This document shows positions 54,716 through 62,410 of a DNA stretch of 64,000 nucleotides, one piece after another. The stretch spans positions 248,001 to 312,000 of the forward strand of contig NZ_CP049249.1 of assembly GCF_011046895.1 (NCBI RefSeq), read 5' to 3'. Source of the DNA: Rhizobium rhizoryzae (lineage in GTDB: Bacteria; Pseudomonadota; Alphaproteobacteria; Rhizobiales; Rhizobiaceae). The notes below the pieces were generated by a model. The model was not told the origin of the DNA. It was given only the letters and a program-made list of their open reading frames with translations, and ran no database searches. Both the position numbers and the translations under genes were made by a program. How positions within the stretch are numbered: position 1 is the stretch's first letter; each line of letters begins with the position of its first letter.

Positions 54716-55102
54716 TCAAACTTTTGGTTTGTAGGCTATGCAGTCGATTTCCACCTTGCAATCAACCATCATGCTGGCCTGTACACAGGCGCGTGCCGGT
54801 GGATGCTCGCCGAAATAGCTCTGGTAGATCCGGTTGAAGGTCCAGAAGTCGCGCGGATCGTCCAGCCATACACCACAACGGACAACGTGTTCGACGCTGT
54901 AGCCCGCTTCGTGCAGGATGGCGATGACGTTTTCGATCGTCTTGTGTGTCTGCTCCACAATGCCGCCATGGATGATTTCGCCATCCACCATGGCAACCTG
55001 ACCGGACACGTGAAGCCAGCCGTCTGCTTCTACTGCGCGAGCGAAGGGAAGCCGTTGCCCGCCGGCGCCCGCCTTTTCGGCTCCATAACGTTTGATCGAC
55101 AT
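54716..55102 (-). CDS. RidA-family protein
   Basis: 128 residues of YjgF/RidA type: VSGQVAMVDGEIIHGGIVEQ, TIENVIAILHEAGY and the C-terminal substrate-Arg region PPARACVQASMMVDCKVEID. RidA hydrolyses reactive enamine/imine intermediates released by PLP enzymes; some homologues act in specific catabolic pathways. Here it is the first gene of the RpiR operon, while a PLP-type D-threonine-aldolase-like enzyme is in the divergent operon, a plausible functional partner. Confidence 0.9.
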   Translation of the reverse strand: MSIKRYGAEKAGAGGQRLPFARAVEADGWLHVSGQVAMVDGEIIHGGIVEQTHKTIENVIAILHEAGYSVEHVVRCGVWLDDPRDFWTFNRIYQSYFGEHPPARACVQASMMVDCKVEIDCIAYKPKV

Positions 55103-55114
55103 GACACTCCATGG

Positions 55115-55125
55115 AAATTATTTTC
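55115..55125. promoter_or_regulatory. Candidate RpiR operator, left half (AAATTATTTTC)
   Basis: AAATTATTTTC at 55115-55125, preceded by G, is itself near-palindromic (GAAA-TTAT-TTTC). Its exact reverse complement occurs 60 bases away at 55186-55196, near the other end of the same divergent promoter region, so each operon has one copy close to its start. The copy here lies 13 bases upstream of the RidA ATG. Confidence 0.6.
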
Positions 55126-55185
55126 TTGGATCGTTGACACTGGACCATATTCGCGGGATTTTGACCAGAGCTTTTCAAGCATTGT

Positions 55186-55196
55186 GAAAATAATTT
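55186..55196. promoter_or_regulatory. Candidate RpiR operator, right half (GAAAATAATTT)
   Basis: This is the perfect 11-bp reverse complement of the site at 55115-55125, placed 15 bases before the plus-strand ATG at 55212. Two identical inverted sites in a 109-base divergent region suggest co-ordinate control, possibly through looping, by the RpiR-type regulator encoded alongside. Confidence 0.6.
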
Positions 55197-55211
55197 AGAC
55201 GAGAGCACTCT

Positions 55212-55697
55212 ATGCGCGATCCATACCGCAATCCCTTCCCGCAAACGGATACTGCACGCTATTCAATCTGGGAGATGCTGGTCACGCGTGACATAGACGC
55301 ATTCCTTGCGGCGGACTGGTCCATGGTCGCGGACGATTTCGTGGAGGAAGGCTTCCTTGGAATTTCCGGTAACCGGGATCCGAATCCGGATAACTGGCGT
55401 CTGGCATTCCCCAGCCTCTCGGCCTATCGCGACGAGTGGCTGCGGCAAGCGCAGGATTTCGCTCGTCATGAATATGGGGAAGATCCACGCCACGCGATCT
55501 TCTCCACGACGCGTCTTGAGGAGATCGAGATCGAAGGTGAGACCGCACTGGTTCGCAAGAAATTCGATGGTGGCATCAAGAAAGCAGATGGTACGCTCGA
55601 CGTCATGAAATGGCAGACATTGTACTACTGCCGTCTGCATGAAGGGCGCTGGAAAATTTCCGGTTTTACCGGCTACTTGCCTAACCCGATGGGTTGA
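55212..55697 (+). CDS. Unrecognised 161-residue protein, NTF2/SnoaL-like
   Basis: No signal peptide or membrane segment. The pattern of an N-terminal helix pair (YSIWEMLVTRDIDAFLAADW, followed by VADDFVEEGF) and a curved sheet near the C-terminus (ALVRKKFDGG, LYYCRLHEGRWKISGFTGY) is that of the NTF2-like/SnoaL fold. I recognise no specific family, and catalytic residues cannot be assigned. It opens the plus-strand half of the RpiR-controlled region and is followed after 41 bases by the second M81 gene. Confidence 0.7.
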   Translation: MRDPYRNPFPQTDTARYSIWEMLVTRDIDAFLAADWSMVADDFVEEGFLGISGNRDPNPDNWRLAFPSLSAYRDEWLRQAQDFARHEYGEDPRHAIFSTTRLEEIEIEGETALVRKKFDGGIKKADGTLDVMKWQTLYYCRLHEGRWKISGFTGYLPNPMG

Positions 55698-55738
55698 ACC
55701 TTTTACCGATCGATTGATGAACGAGAGCAGAGACCACT

Positions 55739-57208
55739 GTGCGCATCTTTACCGCCGCTCTGGCAACGGAAACCAATACATTCGCCCCGATCTGCATCGA
55801 TCGACGTGCCTTCGAGGAATCCTTGTATGCGCCTCCGGGGCAGCATCCGGTTACGCCCACGCTCTGCACGGCACCGATTACCGTTGGCCGCAAGGTTTGC
55901 GCGCAGAAAGGTTGGACGCTGATCGAGGGAACCGCCGCCTGGGCAGATCCGGCAGGTCTTATCAATCGGCGTGCCTTTGAAAGTCTGCGCGATGAAATCC
56001 TGGATCAATTGCGTGATGCAATGCCGGTAGACGCGGTGGTACTCGGCCTGCACGGCGCCATGGTCGCTGATGGCTATCTCGATCCGGAAGGAGACCTGCT
56101 TTCACGCATCCGGCAGATGGTCGGGCCGGACGTTCTCCTTTGTGCCGAACTTGATCCGCATAGTCACCTGACGGAAAAGCGCTGTGCGGCGGCCAATTTT
56201 TTCGTCGTCTTCAAGGAGTTTCCCCACACGGATTTCGTCGAGCGTGCCGAAGACCTCTGGCGGATAGCCGTCGATACGCTTGAGGGGCGCGTCAGTCCGG
56301 TCATGTCCGTGTTCGATTGCCGGATGATCGACGTATTCCCCACCTCACGCGAGCCGATGCGGTCCTTCGTCGACAGGTTGACGGAGATAGAGCAAAGCGA
56401 TGTAGACGTGCTTTCACTCTCGGTCATTCACGGCTTCATGGCGGGCGATGTGCCGGAAATGGGGACGAAGATGATAGCAGTCACCAACGGCAAGCGGGAA
56501 AAGGGCGAGGCGCTGGCACACAAGCTGGGCCTTGAGCTGTTTTCCAGGCGCGGAACGTTCATGATGCCTTGGATCGATGAGAAGGAGGCGGTTGCAAAAG
56601 CGCGGGCTAGCGCGGTTGGTCCCGTGGTGATTGCCGATATGTGGGATAATCCGGGCGGCGGCACGGCAGGCGACGCGACCGTTGTTCTGGCCGAACTTCT
56701 TTCACAAGGTGTCACGAACGTGGCCGTGGGCATGATCTGGGATCCGATCGCGGTCCAGATCTGCATGGCGGCAGGTGAGGGGGCTGAGATCCCGCTTCGG
56801 TTCGGTGCGAAGTCTGCTCCGGGCACCGGCAATCCGATTGACGGATTGGTCACGGTGGTCAAACTTCAGCCGAATGCCGAAATGAGGTTTGGGGATAGCA
56901 TAGCGCCCTTCGGAGATGCGGCGCATATCCGGCTGAACGGAATTGACATCATCCTGAGTTCGGTTCGTGTGCAGAGCTATGACCCGTCTCTTTTCACGGC
57001 GCTCGGCGTGGATCCGTTAACGAAGCATATACTGGTTATCAAATCGACGAACCATTTCTATGCGGCTTTCTCAAAGATTGCCTCCGAGATTCTTTACTGC
57101 TCTGCCGGGACGCCCTATCCGAACAATCCCGCGACGAATCCCTATCGCCGCGCGCGACGCGATATCTGGCCGATCATGGCCAATCCGCATTCAATAGAGG
57201 CTGCCTGA
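55739..57208 (+). CDS. M81-family (MlrC-like) metallopeptidase, copy 2
   Basis: 489 residues, starting at GTG 55739. Hallmarks match copy 1 but are clearly diverged: RIFTAALATETNTFAPICID, VLGLHGAMVADGYLDPEGDL, LDPHSHLTEK and DMWDNPGGGTAGDATVVL. The metal-ligand type His/Asp residues appear conserved. It probably acts on a related but different amide or peptide. The D-threonine-aldolase-like gene starts one base after its stop, indicating a shared pathway. Confidence 0.88.
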   Translation: MRIFTAALATETNTFAPICIDRRAFEESLYAPPGQHPVTPTLCTAPITVGRKVCAQKGWTLIEGTAAWADPAGLINRRAFESLRDEILDQLRDAMPVDAVVLGLHGAMVADGYLDPEGDLLSRIRQMVGPDVLLCAELDPHSHLTEKRCAAANFFVVFKEFPHTDFVERAEDLWRIAVDTLEGRVSPVMSVFDCRMIDVFPTSREPMRSFVDRLTEIEQSDVDVLSLSVIHGFMAGDVPEMGTKMIAVTNGKREKGEALAHKLGLELFSRRGTFMMPWIDEKEAVAKARASAVGPVVIADMWDNPGGGTAGDATVVLAELLSQGVTNVAVGMIWDPIAVQICMAAGEGAEIPLRFGAKSAPGTGNPIDGLVTVVKLQPNAEMRFGDSIAPFGDAAHIRLNGIDIILSSVRVQSYDPSLFTALGVDPLTKHILVIKSTNHFYAAFSKIASEILYCSAGTPYPNNPATNPYRRARRDIWPIMANPHSIEAA

Positions 57209-57209
57209 C

Positions 57210-58316
57210 ATGGATTTCGCAAAGCATTCGTCCGCTCAACCTCCAAGGCCGGGCGATCTGCTCTCAACGCTCTCTACCCCGCTGCCGGTCATTGATGAGG
57301 ATGTACTGGCATCGAATATCGAGCGTGTTCAATCCTACATGGATTCACATGGTCTTGCCTTTCGACCCCATATCAAGACCCACAAGATTCCGAGTCTTGC
57401 GCGCCAGCAGGTGGAGGCAGGCGCCAGAGGCATCAACTGTCAGAAGATTACGGAGGCAGAAGTTTTCGCCGATGCAGGTTTTGAAGATATCCTGATTACC
57501 TTCAATATTCTGGGCGAACAAAAACTGGCGCGGCTTGCGGCGCTGAATGAACGCATCGCGGATTTGAAGGTCGTTGCGGACAGTATCGTTACCGTTACCG
57601 GTCTTGCCGCTTATTTCACGGCACGTAAGCCGCTGACCGTACTGGTCGAATGCGATACCGGCGGTGGGCGCTGCGGCGTCCAGACCCCGGATGAAGCCGC
57701 TGCTCTGGCGCGGGGGATCGTTGCGAGCCGCAGCCTGAAGTTCGGCGGACTGATGACCTATCCGAAGGCGAACACGGAAGCTGCGGTCGAGCACTTCTTC
57801 ATCGCAACCATGGCTTACCTTGCGGTCGACGGGATAGATTGCGCGATCCGTTCGAATGGCGGTACGCCCAGCCTTTTCAACGCCCATCTGGTTCCCACAG
57901 CAACCGAACACCGCGCCGGGACCTACATCTATAATGACCGATCCATGGTTCGGGCGGGGCATTGCGCTTTGGAAGATTGTGCGATGCATATTCTCGCGAC
58001 GGTCGTTTCTCGACCAACGCCGGAGAGGGCCATACTCGATGCAGGGTCGAAGGCGCTGACATCTGATCTGCTGGGCTTTGGCGATTACGGGCTTATTCTG
58101 GAATATCCGGATGCCAGGATCGTTGGCTTGTCAGAAGAGCATGCGACGGTCGATCTGTCTCGCGTCGACGGAATTCGCCCGGATATCGGCGAGCGCATAA
58201 GGATTGTGCCCAATCACACCTGTGTCGTCTCGAACCTGTTCGACACGATGACATTTCATCGAGAGGGTGTTGTTACACGCGTTGAGGCCGTCGCAGCGCG
58301 CGGGCTCGTCTGGTAA
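57210..58316 (+). CDS. D-threonine-aldolase-like fold-III PLP enzyme
   Basis: 368 residues. The alanine-racemase-like N-terminal barrel carries the PLP lysine in FRPHIKTHK (residues 51-59), followed by QKITEAEVFADAG and the phosphate-binding SNGGTPS region. The C-terminal domain has DAGSKALTSD and NHTCVVSNLFD, with the His/Cys metal ligands seen in D-threonine aldolase and D-serine dehydratase relatives. It should act on a D-beta-hydroxy-amino acid or similar, giving glycine plus an aldehyde or a keto acid. Co-transcribed with the second M81 gene; a bidirectional hairpin follows eight bases after the stop. Confidence 0.88.
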   Translation: MDFAKHSSAQPPRPGDLLSTLSTPLPVIDEDVLASNIERVQSYMDSHGLAFRPHIKTHKIPSLARQQVEAGARGINCQKITEAEVFADAGFEDILITFNILGEQKLARLAALNERIADLKVVADSIVTVTGLAAYFTARKPLTVLVECDTGGGRCGVQTPDEAAALARGIVASRSLKFGGLMTYPKANTEAAVEHFFIATMAYLAVDGIDCAIRSNGGTPSLFNAHLVPTATEHRAGTYIYNDRSMVRAGHCALEDCAMHILATVVSRPTPERAILDAGSKALTSDLLGFGDYGLILEYPDARIVGLSEEHATVDLSRVDGIRPDIGERIRIVPNHTCVVSNLFDTMTFHREGVVTRVEAVAARGLVW

Positions 58317-58323
58317 AGGAACA

Positions 58324-58341
58324 GGCCGTCGAAAGACGGCC
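58324..58341. terminator. Bidirectional hairpin GGCCGTC-GAAA-GACGGCC
   Basis: A perfect 7-bp stem with a GAAA tetraloop (TTTC on the other strand) sits between the 3' ends of the D-threonine-aldolase-like gene (plus) and the 37-residue protein gene (minus). It can serve both transcripts. T-runs are short, so efficiency is uncertain. Confidence 0.65.
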
Positions 58342-58349
58342 ACTGCTCG

Positions 58350-58463
58350 TCAGACTTGGGTGCTCATCACAGAAATGGCAGCAACGCCCAGCACAAATGC
58401 CATCCAGGCAAAGTTGATTACAGAAATCTTCCAGTTTGATTTCTCGACGCGAAAAGCGGCCAT
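58350..58463 (-). CDS. 37-residue single-span membrane protein
   Basis: A short frame from ATG 58463 to a TGA at 58350. The protein has a basic N-terminus (AAFRVEKSNWK) followed by one hydrophobic span (ISVINFAWMAFVLGVAAISV), the pattern of a small inner-membrane protein with its N-terminus inside. GAGG lies seven bases before the ATG, and the bidirectional hairpin lies nine bases after the stop, so the gene has a start signal and an end signal. No family is recognised and no homology could be checked. Confidence 0.5.
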   Translation of the reverse strand: MAAFRVEKSNWKISVINFAWMAFVLGVAAISVMSTQV

Positions 58464-58658
58464 CTTGTCCTCATCTCACCGCGCTCCGACGTTGCTGGGG
58501 CGGTTTTCTGTTGTCTGATTTTAGGGAACGTCACGAATACCGGTCCAAAACAGAATATGTATCGGATCGGTTCCGCATCGATCGAATTGCAAGCTGAAAT
58601 TACGTGAGCGGACGGTTTCGCTTTAGCGATTGAATCCTGAACGGCACATGAATATTTC

Positions 58659-58683
58659 GGAACAGGAACGTTTTCTTCGCGTT
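58659..58683 (+). promoter_or_regulatory. EcfG-type general-stress promoter GGAAC-N16-CGTT
   Basis: GGAAC at 58659-58663 and CGTT at 58680-58683 with 16 bases between match the alphaproteobacterial EcfG (general stress response sigma factor) consensus exactly. Transcription would start near 58690, about 26 bases before the ATG of the BON-type gene. This also argues against earlier starts for that gene. Confidence 0.65.
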
Positions 58684-58715
58684 TGGAACATGTGTAAGCG
58701 TGAGGTAAATGCGCC

Positions 58716-58988
58716 ATGTTCCTGTCTTCCTCTCTGTCGGTTCCTTCTTTCTTTTCAACTTCCTGCTGGAAGCTACATTCTCTGGCGGCGGAATTGCGCT
58801 ATTCCCTGTCAGGTCAGTTCGAAGAGGTGGAAATTGCGCAGGATGGCCAACATATCGTTTTGACCGGCTACGTGGCTTCCGAAGACCTTCGCAGGGAGGT
58901 TTGCCATATGGCGCATGAACTCGCCGCAGGCGTTCCGGTTCTGTGCATGCTTGCGGTGCTGACTGAAACCAACATGATCCTGGCATAA
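58716..58988 (+). CDS. Small BON-domain-like protein
   Basis: 90 residues. The region LRYSLSGQFEEVEIAQDGQH, IVLTGYVASEDLRREVCHMA and HELAAGVPVLCMLAVL follows the BON pattern (beta strand, 'dG.VtLsGyV', helix, 'v.GV..V.n.l'). BON domains bind membranes or phospholipids and often occur in stress proteins. The first 30 residues are Ser-rich and not clearly a signal peptide. GAGG lies ten bases before this ATG; a competing ATG at 58709 is out of frame with the BON part. The EcfG promoter upstream fits a stress role. A strong hairpin follows directly after the stop. Confidence 0.6.
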   Translation: MFLSSSLSVPSFFSTSCWKLHSLAAELRYSLSGQFEEVEIAQDGQHIVLTGYVASEDLRREVCHMAHELAAGVPVLCMLAVLTETNMILA

Positions 58989-58996
58989 TGATAAGC

Positions 58997-59021
58997 GGCG
59001 CCCGCGAGGGAGGCGGGCGCC
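58997..59021. terminator. GC-rich stem-loop between convergent genes
   Basis: GGCGCCCGC pairs perfectly with GCGGGCGCC over a seven-base loop, just after the BON-type gene (plus) and beyond the 3' end of the ABC ATPase gene (minus). A 9-bp stem of this strength should end or stabilise both transcripts. Confidence 0.6.
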
Positions 59022-59069
59022 GGTGCCTGACGCAGCGTCAACGGTTGGGGGAAGACGCGAACGCGTGTA

Positions 59070-60194
59070 TCAGGCAGCAGTAACTTCCGGCATTTCAAGC
59101 TTTTGCCAATCAACATGACGCTCGAACGCAATGCCGTTTGCGTCGAACAGATGGCAATCGGCGGCGCGAATACCAGCTGGCATGGGTTCATCCACCCTGA
59201 TCGGGGCCGAGCCCGGCAGAAGCGAACAGAAGCCTTCACCGCTGGACAATGATGCGTAGGCCACCGTGTTGACGCCAAGCCTTTCAATCACAGATGGGGT
59301 GACCGTAATGCGCAGATCCCCGGAGATGAGGCTGATATGCTCGGGGCGGATGCCGAGGGTCAGCGTCTTGCCAACAATACCGTCACGCGGGGTTACGGGC
59401 ACCGCAATACGTTGACCTTCGAACGATACGGTAATCCCGCCAGCGTCAACCGCTTCGCAGGTAACAGGCAGGAAGTTCATCTTCGGATTGCCGATGAAGC
59501 CCGCCACGAACAGATTTTGCGGCTTGTGATAAAGCTCCAGCGGTGCGCCGACCTGAGCGATATCCCCGGCATTGAGAACAACGATCCGGTCAGCCATTGT
59601 CATGGCTTCCACCTGATCATGCGTCACGTAGATCATGGTCGCCTTGAGGTCGCGATGCAGTTTCGAAAGCTCGATGCGCATGTCTGCACGCAGGGCCGCA
59701 TCAAGGTTTGAAAGCGGCTCATCGAACAGGAAGATCTTTGGCTCGCGAACGATCGCTCGCCCGATTGCGACGCGCTGGCGCTGGCCGCCGGAAAGCATGC
59801 CCGGCTTTTGCTGCAGCCGCTTGTCGAGTTGAAGGATCTTCGCGACCGCTCCCACTTTCTCGCGAATCTTTTCCTCCGGCAGTTTTTCGACGCGCAGAGG
59901 AAATGCGATGTTTTCAAAAACGGTCATATGCGGATAGAGCGCGTAGGACTGGAAAACCATGGCAATTCCGCGCTGGACCGGCGGCTTGTCATTAACGCGC
60001 ACGCCATCGATGACGATGTCGCCCGCGCTGGTGGAATCCAGACCAGCAATCATGCGAAGCAGCGTGGACTTTCCACAGCCGGACGGCCCGACGAAGACGA
60101 CGAATTCGCCATCCTTCACCTCAAGGCCAATGCTTTTCAGTACTTCGAAGTCTCCGTAGAACTTCTGTACTTTGTCGAGATAGAGCTGTCCCAA
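59070..60194 (-). CDS. Sugar ABC transporter ATPase (UgpC/MalK type)
   Basis: 374 residues with GPSGCGKST (about 36-44), [34 protein letters not shown] and YVTHDQ, then a TOBE-type regulatory domain with LGIRPEHISLI. All ATPase motifs are intact. It is the last gene of the minus-strand sugar importer operon and serves the two permeases at 61550-63303. It is homologous to UgpC at 23535 but belongs to a separate system. A stem-loop lies between it and the binding-protein gene. Confidence 0.92.
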   Translation of the reverse strand: MGQLYLDKVQKFYGDFEVLKSIGLEVKDGEFVVFVGPSGCGKSTLLRMIAGLDSTSAGDIVIDGVRVNDKPPVQRGIAMVFQSYALYPHMTVFENIAFPLRVEKLPEEKIREKVGAVAKILQLDKRLQQKPGMLSGGQRQRVAIGRAIVREPKIFLFDEPLSNLDAALRADMRIELSKLHRDLKATMIYVTHDQVEAMTMADRIVVLNAGDIAQVGAPLELYHKPQNLFVAGFIGNPKMNFLPVTCEAVDAGGITVSFEGQRIAVPVTPRDGIVGKTLTLGIRPEHISLISGDLRITVTPSVIERLGVNTVAYASLSSGEGFCSLLPGSAPIRVDEPMPAGIRAADCHLFDANGIAFERHVDWQKLEMPEVTAA

Positions 60195-60250
60195 AACATA
60201 TTCTCCGTTCGCCGGAACGAGCGGCTTTAGCGGAAAGAGGAAGGGTGGCT

Positions 60251-60278
60251 GGGCGCGGCGAAAAAGTTGACCGCGCCC
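60251..60278 (-). terminator. Stem-loop between binding-protein and ATPase genes
   Basis: GGGCGCGG (60251-60258) pairs with CCGCGCCC (60271-60278) over a 12-base loop, just after the binding-protein stop in the minus direction. It resembles the hairpins after the ugpB and 33449 binding-protein genes and probably stabilises the upstream message or reduces read-through. Confidence 0.55.
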
Positions 60279-60290
60279 TGAACCCGGTTG

Positions 60291-61520
60291 TTACTTGTAC
60301 TGCTCCATGTCGGCAGCCGCCTTTTTCAGAGCTGCGGCAGGCTCAGCCTTGCCGGTGACCACCGACTGCACCATCTCGATCACAACGTTCTGGAAGCCCT
60401 TGTAATCCTTGAAGAGTGGCTCCGGGCCGCCGTAATTGATGCCCTCGATGAGTGGCTTCCAGAAGGGGTCCTTCTGAACGAATTCATCCACTTTCGGGGA
60501 AGGACGAAGTGGCGTCAGACCGGCATCGCCCTGAAGTTCGTACTCACCCTGCGGGCCGGGGGAGGTGATGAATTTGGCAAATTCGGTCGCCTTTTCTTCG
60601 ACGCCGGTGCCCTTGAAGATGGCAAGGCTATCGGTGATCAGGAGCGTGCCTGGACCCTTGGCGGATGGGCCGGATGGAAGAGTTGAAATGCCCCAGTTGA
60701 TGCTGGTCTTCTTGAGACGCGATGCGGCGCCCGAACCGGCCTGTATCATGCCGACCTTGCCATCGAGGAAGATGGCGCGAATTTCGTTCTGCTCGTAAGC
60801 GGTTGCACCTTCAACGGAGTAGGGCGTGATGTCCTTATAGGCCTGCAGGGCGGCCAGAACTTCCGGGCTGTTGGCCACGACCTTGTCGCCATCGAGCATT
60901 TTGCCGTTGTTGGTATAAACCCAGTGCATGAACTGGTGCATCGTGTTGTCGAAGGTCTTGGCTGGCAGGCCGTAACCGGCAATGCCTGTCTTTTCCTTGA
61001 TCTGCTTGGCGAAAGCGATCTCTTCAGCCCAGGTCTTCGGCGGCGTTTCAGGGTCAAGGCCAGCCTTTTTGAACAGGTCCTTGTTCCAGTAAAGCGCCTT
61101 GGTCGAGAAGGCGATCGGTACGCCCCACTGGTTGTTGTCGAAGGTAACGGTGTCAACGATGTTGGGGTAATAGCTCTTCTTTTCGGCGTCCGTCATCGGA
61201 ACCGGAACGATGAGGTCGTTCTCGGCGAATTCCTTCAGAGTGCGCGAACCGACATAGGCCATGCCAACCGGCGTGCCGGCTGCTGCAAGCGTGGTGGCCT
61301 TGTCCTGGCACTGCGCCCAGCCGACGACTTCAGCCTTGATCTTCCAGCCTGCGTTCTTGCCTTCCCATTCCTTGATGTATTTTTCATGGATCGGGTCGAT
61401 CTTGTCGCCGCAATAGATCCAGGAAATTTCCTTGTCGGCGGCCTGTGCGGCAAGCGTGCCAAGCGCTGTAGACGCGGCCAGCGCCATTGCGTAAAGCCCA
61501 GTCTTTACTGTTATGCTCAC
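60291..61520 (-). CDS. Family-1 sugar ABC transporter substrate-binding protein
   Basis: 409 residues. A Sec signal (VKTGLYAMALAASTALGTLA, cleavage after AQA) precedes DKEISWIYCGDKIDPIHEKY. Family-1 features include VPIAFSTKALYWNKDLFKKA and PPKTWAEEIAFAKQIKEKTG. It lies third in the order dehydrogenase, permease, permease, binding protein, ATPase. The ligand is a carbohydrate by family; the nearby Gfo/Idh/MocA dehydrogenase suggests a sugar that is oxidised after uptake, but its identity is unknown. Confidence 0.9.
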   Translation of the reverse strand: MSITVKTGLYAMALAASTALGTLAAQAADKEISWIYCGDKIDPIHEKYIKEWEGKNAGWKIKAEVVGWAQCQDKATTLAAAGTPVGMAYVGSRTLKEFAENDLIVPVPMTDAEKKSYYPNIVDTVTFDNNQWGVPIAFSTKALYWNKDLFKKAGLDPETPPKTWAEEIAFAKQIKEKTGIAGYGLPAKTFDNTMHQFMHWVYTNNGKMLDGDKVVANSPEVLAALQAYKDITPYSVEGATAYEQNEIRAIFLDGKVGMIQAGSGAASRLKKTSINWGISTLPSGPSAKGPGTLLITDSLAIFKGTGVEEKATEFAKFITSPGPQGEYELQGDAGLTPLRPSPKVDEFVQKDPFWKPLIEGINYGGPEPLFKDYKGFQNVVIEMVQSVVTGKAEPAAALKKAAADMEQYK

Positions 61521-61549
61521 GGTTAGTCTCCCATTCTCTGGTGGTTGTT

Positions 61550-62410
61550 TTATTGTTTCACCGCGCCTGCGGTCAGGCCGCTGACGAGATAGCGTTGCAG
61601 GAAGAAGATCACGATCATGGCAGGCGCGATGCCGACGAAGCTCGCGGCCATCAACTCGTTCCAGATGACTTCCTGACGGCCGAAATAGGCGTAAAGCCCG
61701 ACCGGAAGAGGCATGTATTCGCTCTTGGCGTTGAACGTCAGGGCGAAGATGAACTGCTGCGCATAGGAGCCGATGAAGGTGGTGATCGCGACGACCGTGA
61801 TGCCGGGCATGGCAATCGGCAGGATTACACGGCGCAGCGTGTAGAAATGGCTCGCACCATCAACATAGGCGGCTTCATCCAACTCTTTGGGAATGCGCAT
61901 CATATAGGTTCGCAGAAGCCAGATCGCCGAGGGGATCAGAAAGGCAACGCCCGGAACGATCATGGCGAAATAGGTGTTCAGAACCCCGAGCGTGCGCATC
62001 AGGCGAAACAGTGGAATGAGAAGCACCGCGCCGGAGAACATATTGACGGCGAGGAAGGCGCCCAGAAGCGTGCCGCGCCCCTTGAACTCGAACCGTGCGA
62101 AGGCATAGGCCGCGGGCACGACCATGCAAAGCACGACCGCGGTAACGATTGTGGAGATGAAGAACGAGTTGAAGATGTAGCGGCCAAAGCCGGGCACGCT
62201 CTCCCACATGGTGACATAGGCGCGGAAGGAGCCGTTCTCCGGAATGAAGCGGTAAGGCGAGGAGAACAACTGGCTCAAGGGCTTCAACGAGACAAGGAAC
62301 CCCTCGACGAAGGGAGCGAGCACGAAGGTGAGAAACACACCGATGCCGCAATAGATGCCAATGATCTCATACCAGCGATAGCGGTTGATAAGCTGAGGAG
62401 GCTCTCTCAT
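61550..62410 (-). CDS. Sugar ABC transporter permease (MalG type)
   Basis: 286 residues from ATG 62410, overlapping the stop of the other permease (ATGA); the frame stays open further upstream inside that gene and is rejected there. Six membrane segments begin with YEIIGIYCGIGVFLTFVLAP. The coupling motif reads ELDEAAYVDGASHFYTLRRV, and the protein ends with FLQRYLVSGLTAGAVKQ as MalG-type permeases do. Confidence 0.92.
   Translation of the reverse strand: MREPPQLINRYRWYEIIGIYCGIGVFLTFVLAPFVEGFLVSLKPLSQLFSSPYRFIPENGSFRAYVTMWESVPGFGRYIFNSFFISTIVTAVVLCMVVPAAYAFARFEFKGRGTLLGAFLAVNMFSGAVLLIPLFRLMRTLGVLNTYFAMIVPGVAFLIPSAIWLLRTYMMRIPKELDEAAYVDGASHFYTLRRVILPIAMPGITVVAITTFIGSYAQQFIFALTFNAKSEYMPLPVGLYAYFGRQEVIWNELMAASFVGIAPAMIVIFFLQRYLVSGLTAGAVKQ

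Noticed and set aside
58709..58918. 69-codon frame starting at ATG 58709 with a good GAGG spacing
   Set aside because: Its hydrophobic start is attractive, but the BON-like sequence is in the other frame (from 58716); a chance start or a sequencing frameshift could explain it, so I kept the BON frame.
58868..59287. Minus-strand frame of 139 codons over the end of the ABC ATPase gene and the BON gene
   Set aside because: It is out of frame with the ATPase, crosses the strong hairpin at 58997-59021 and shows no motif.
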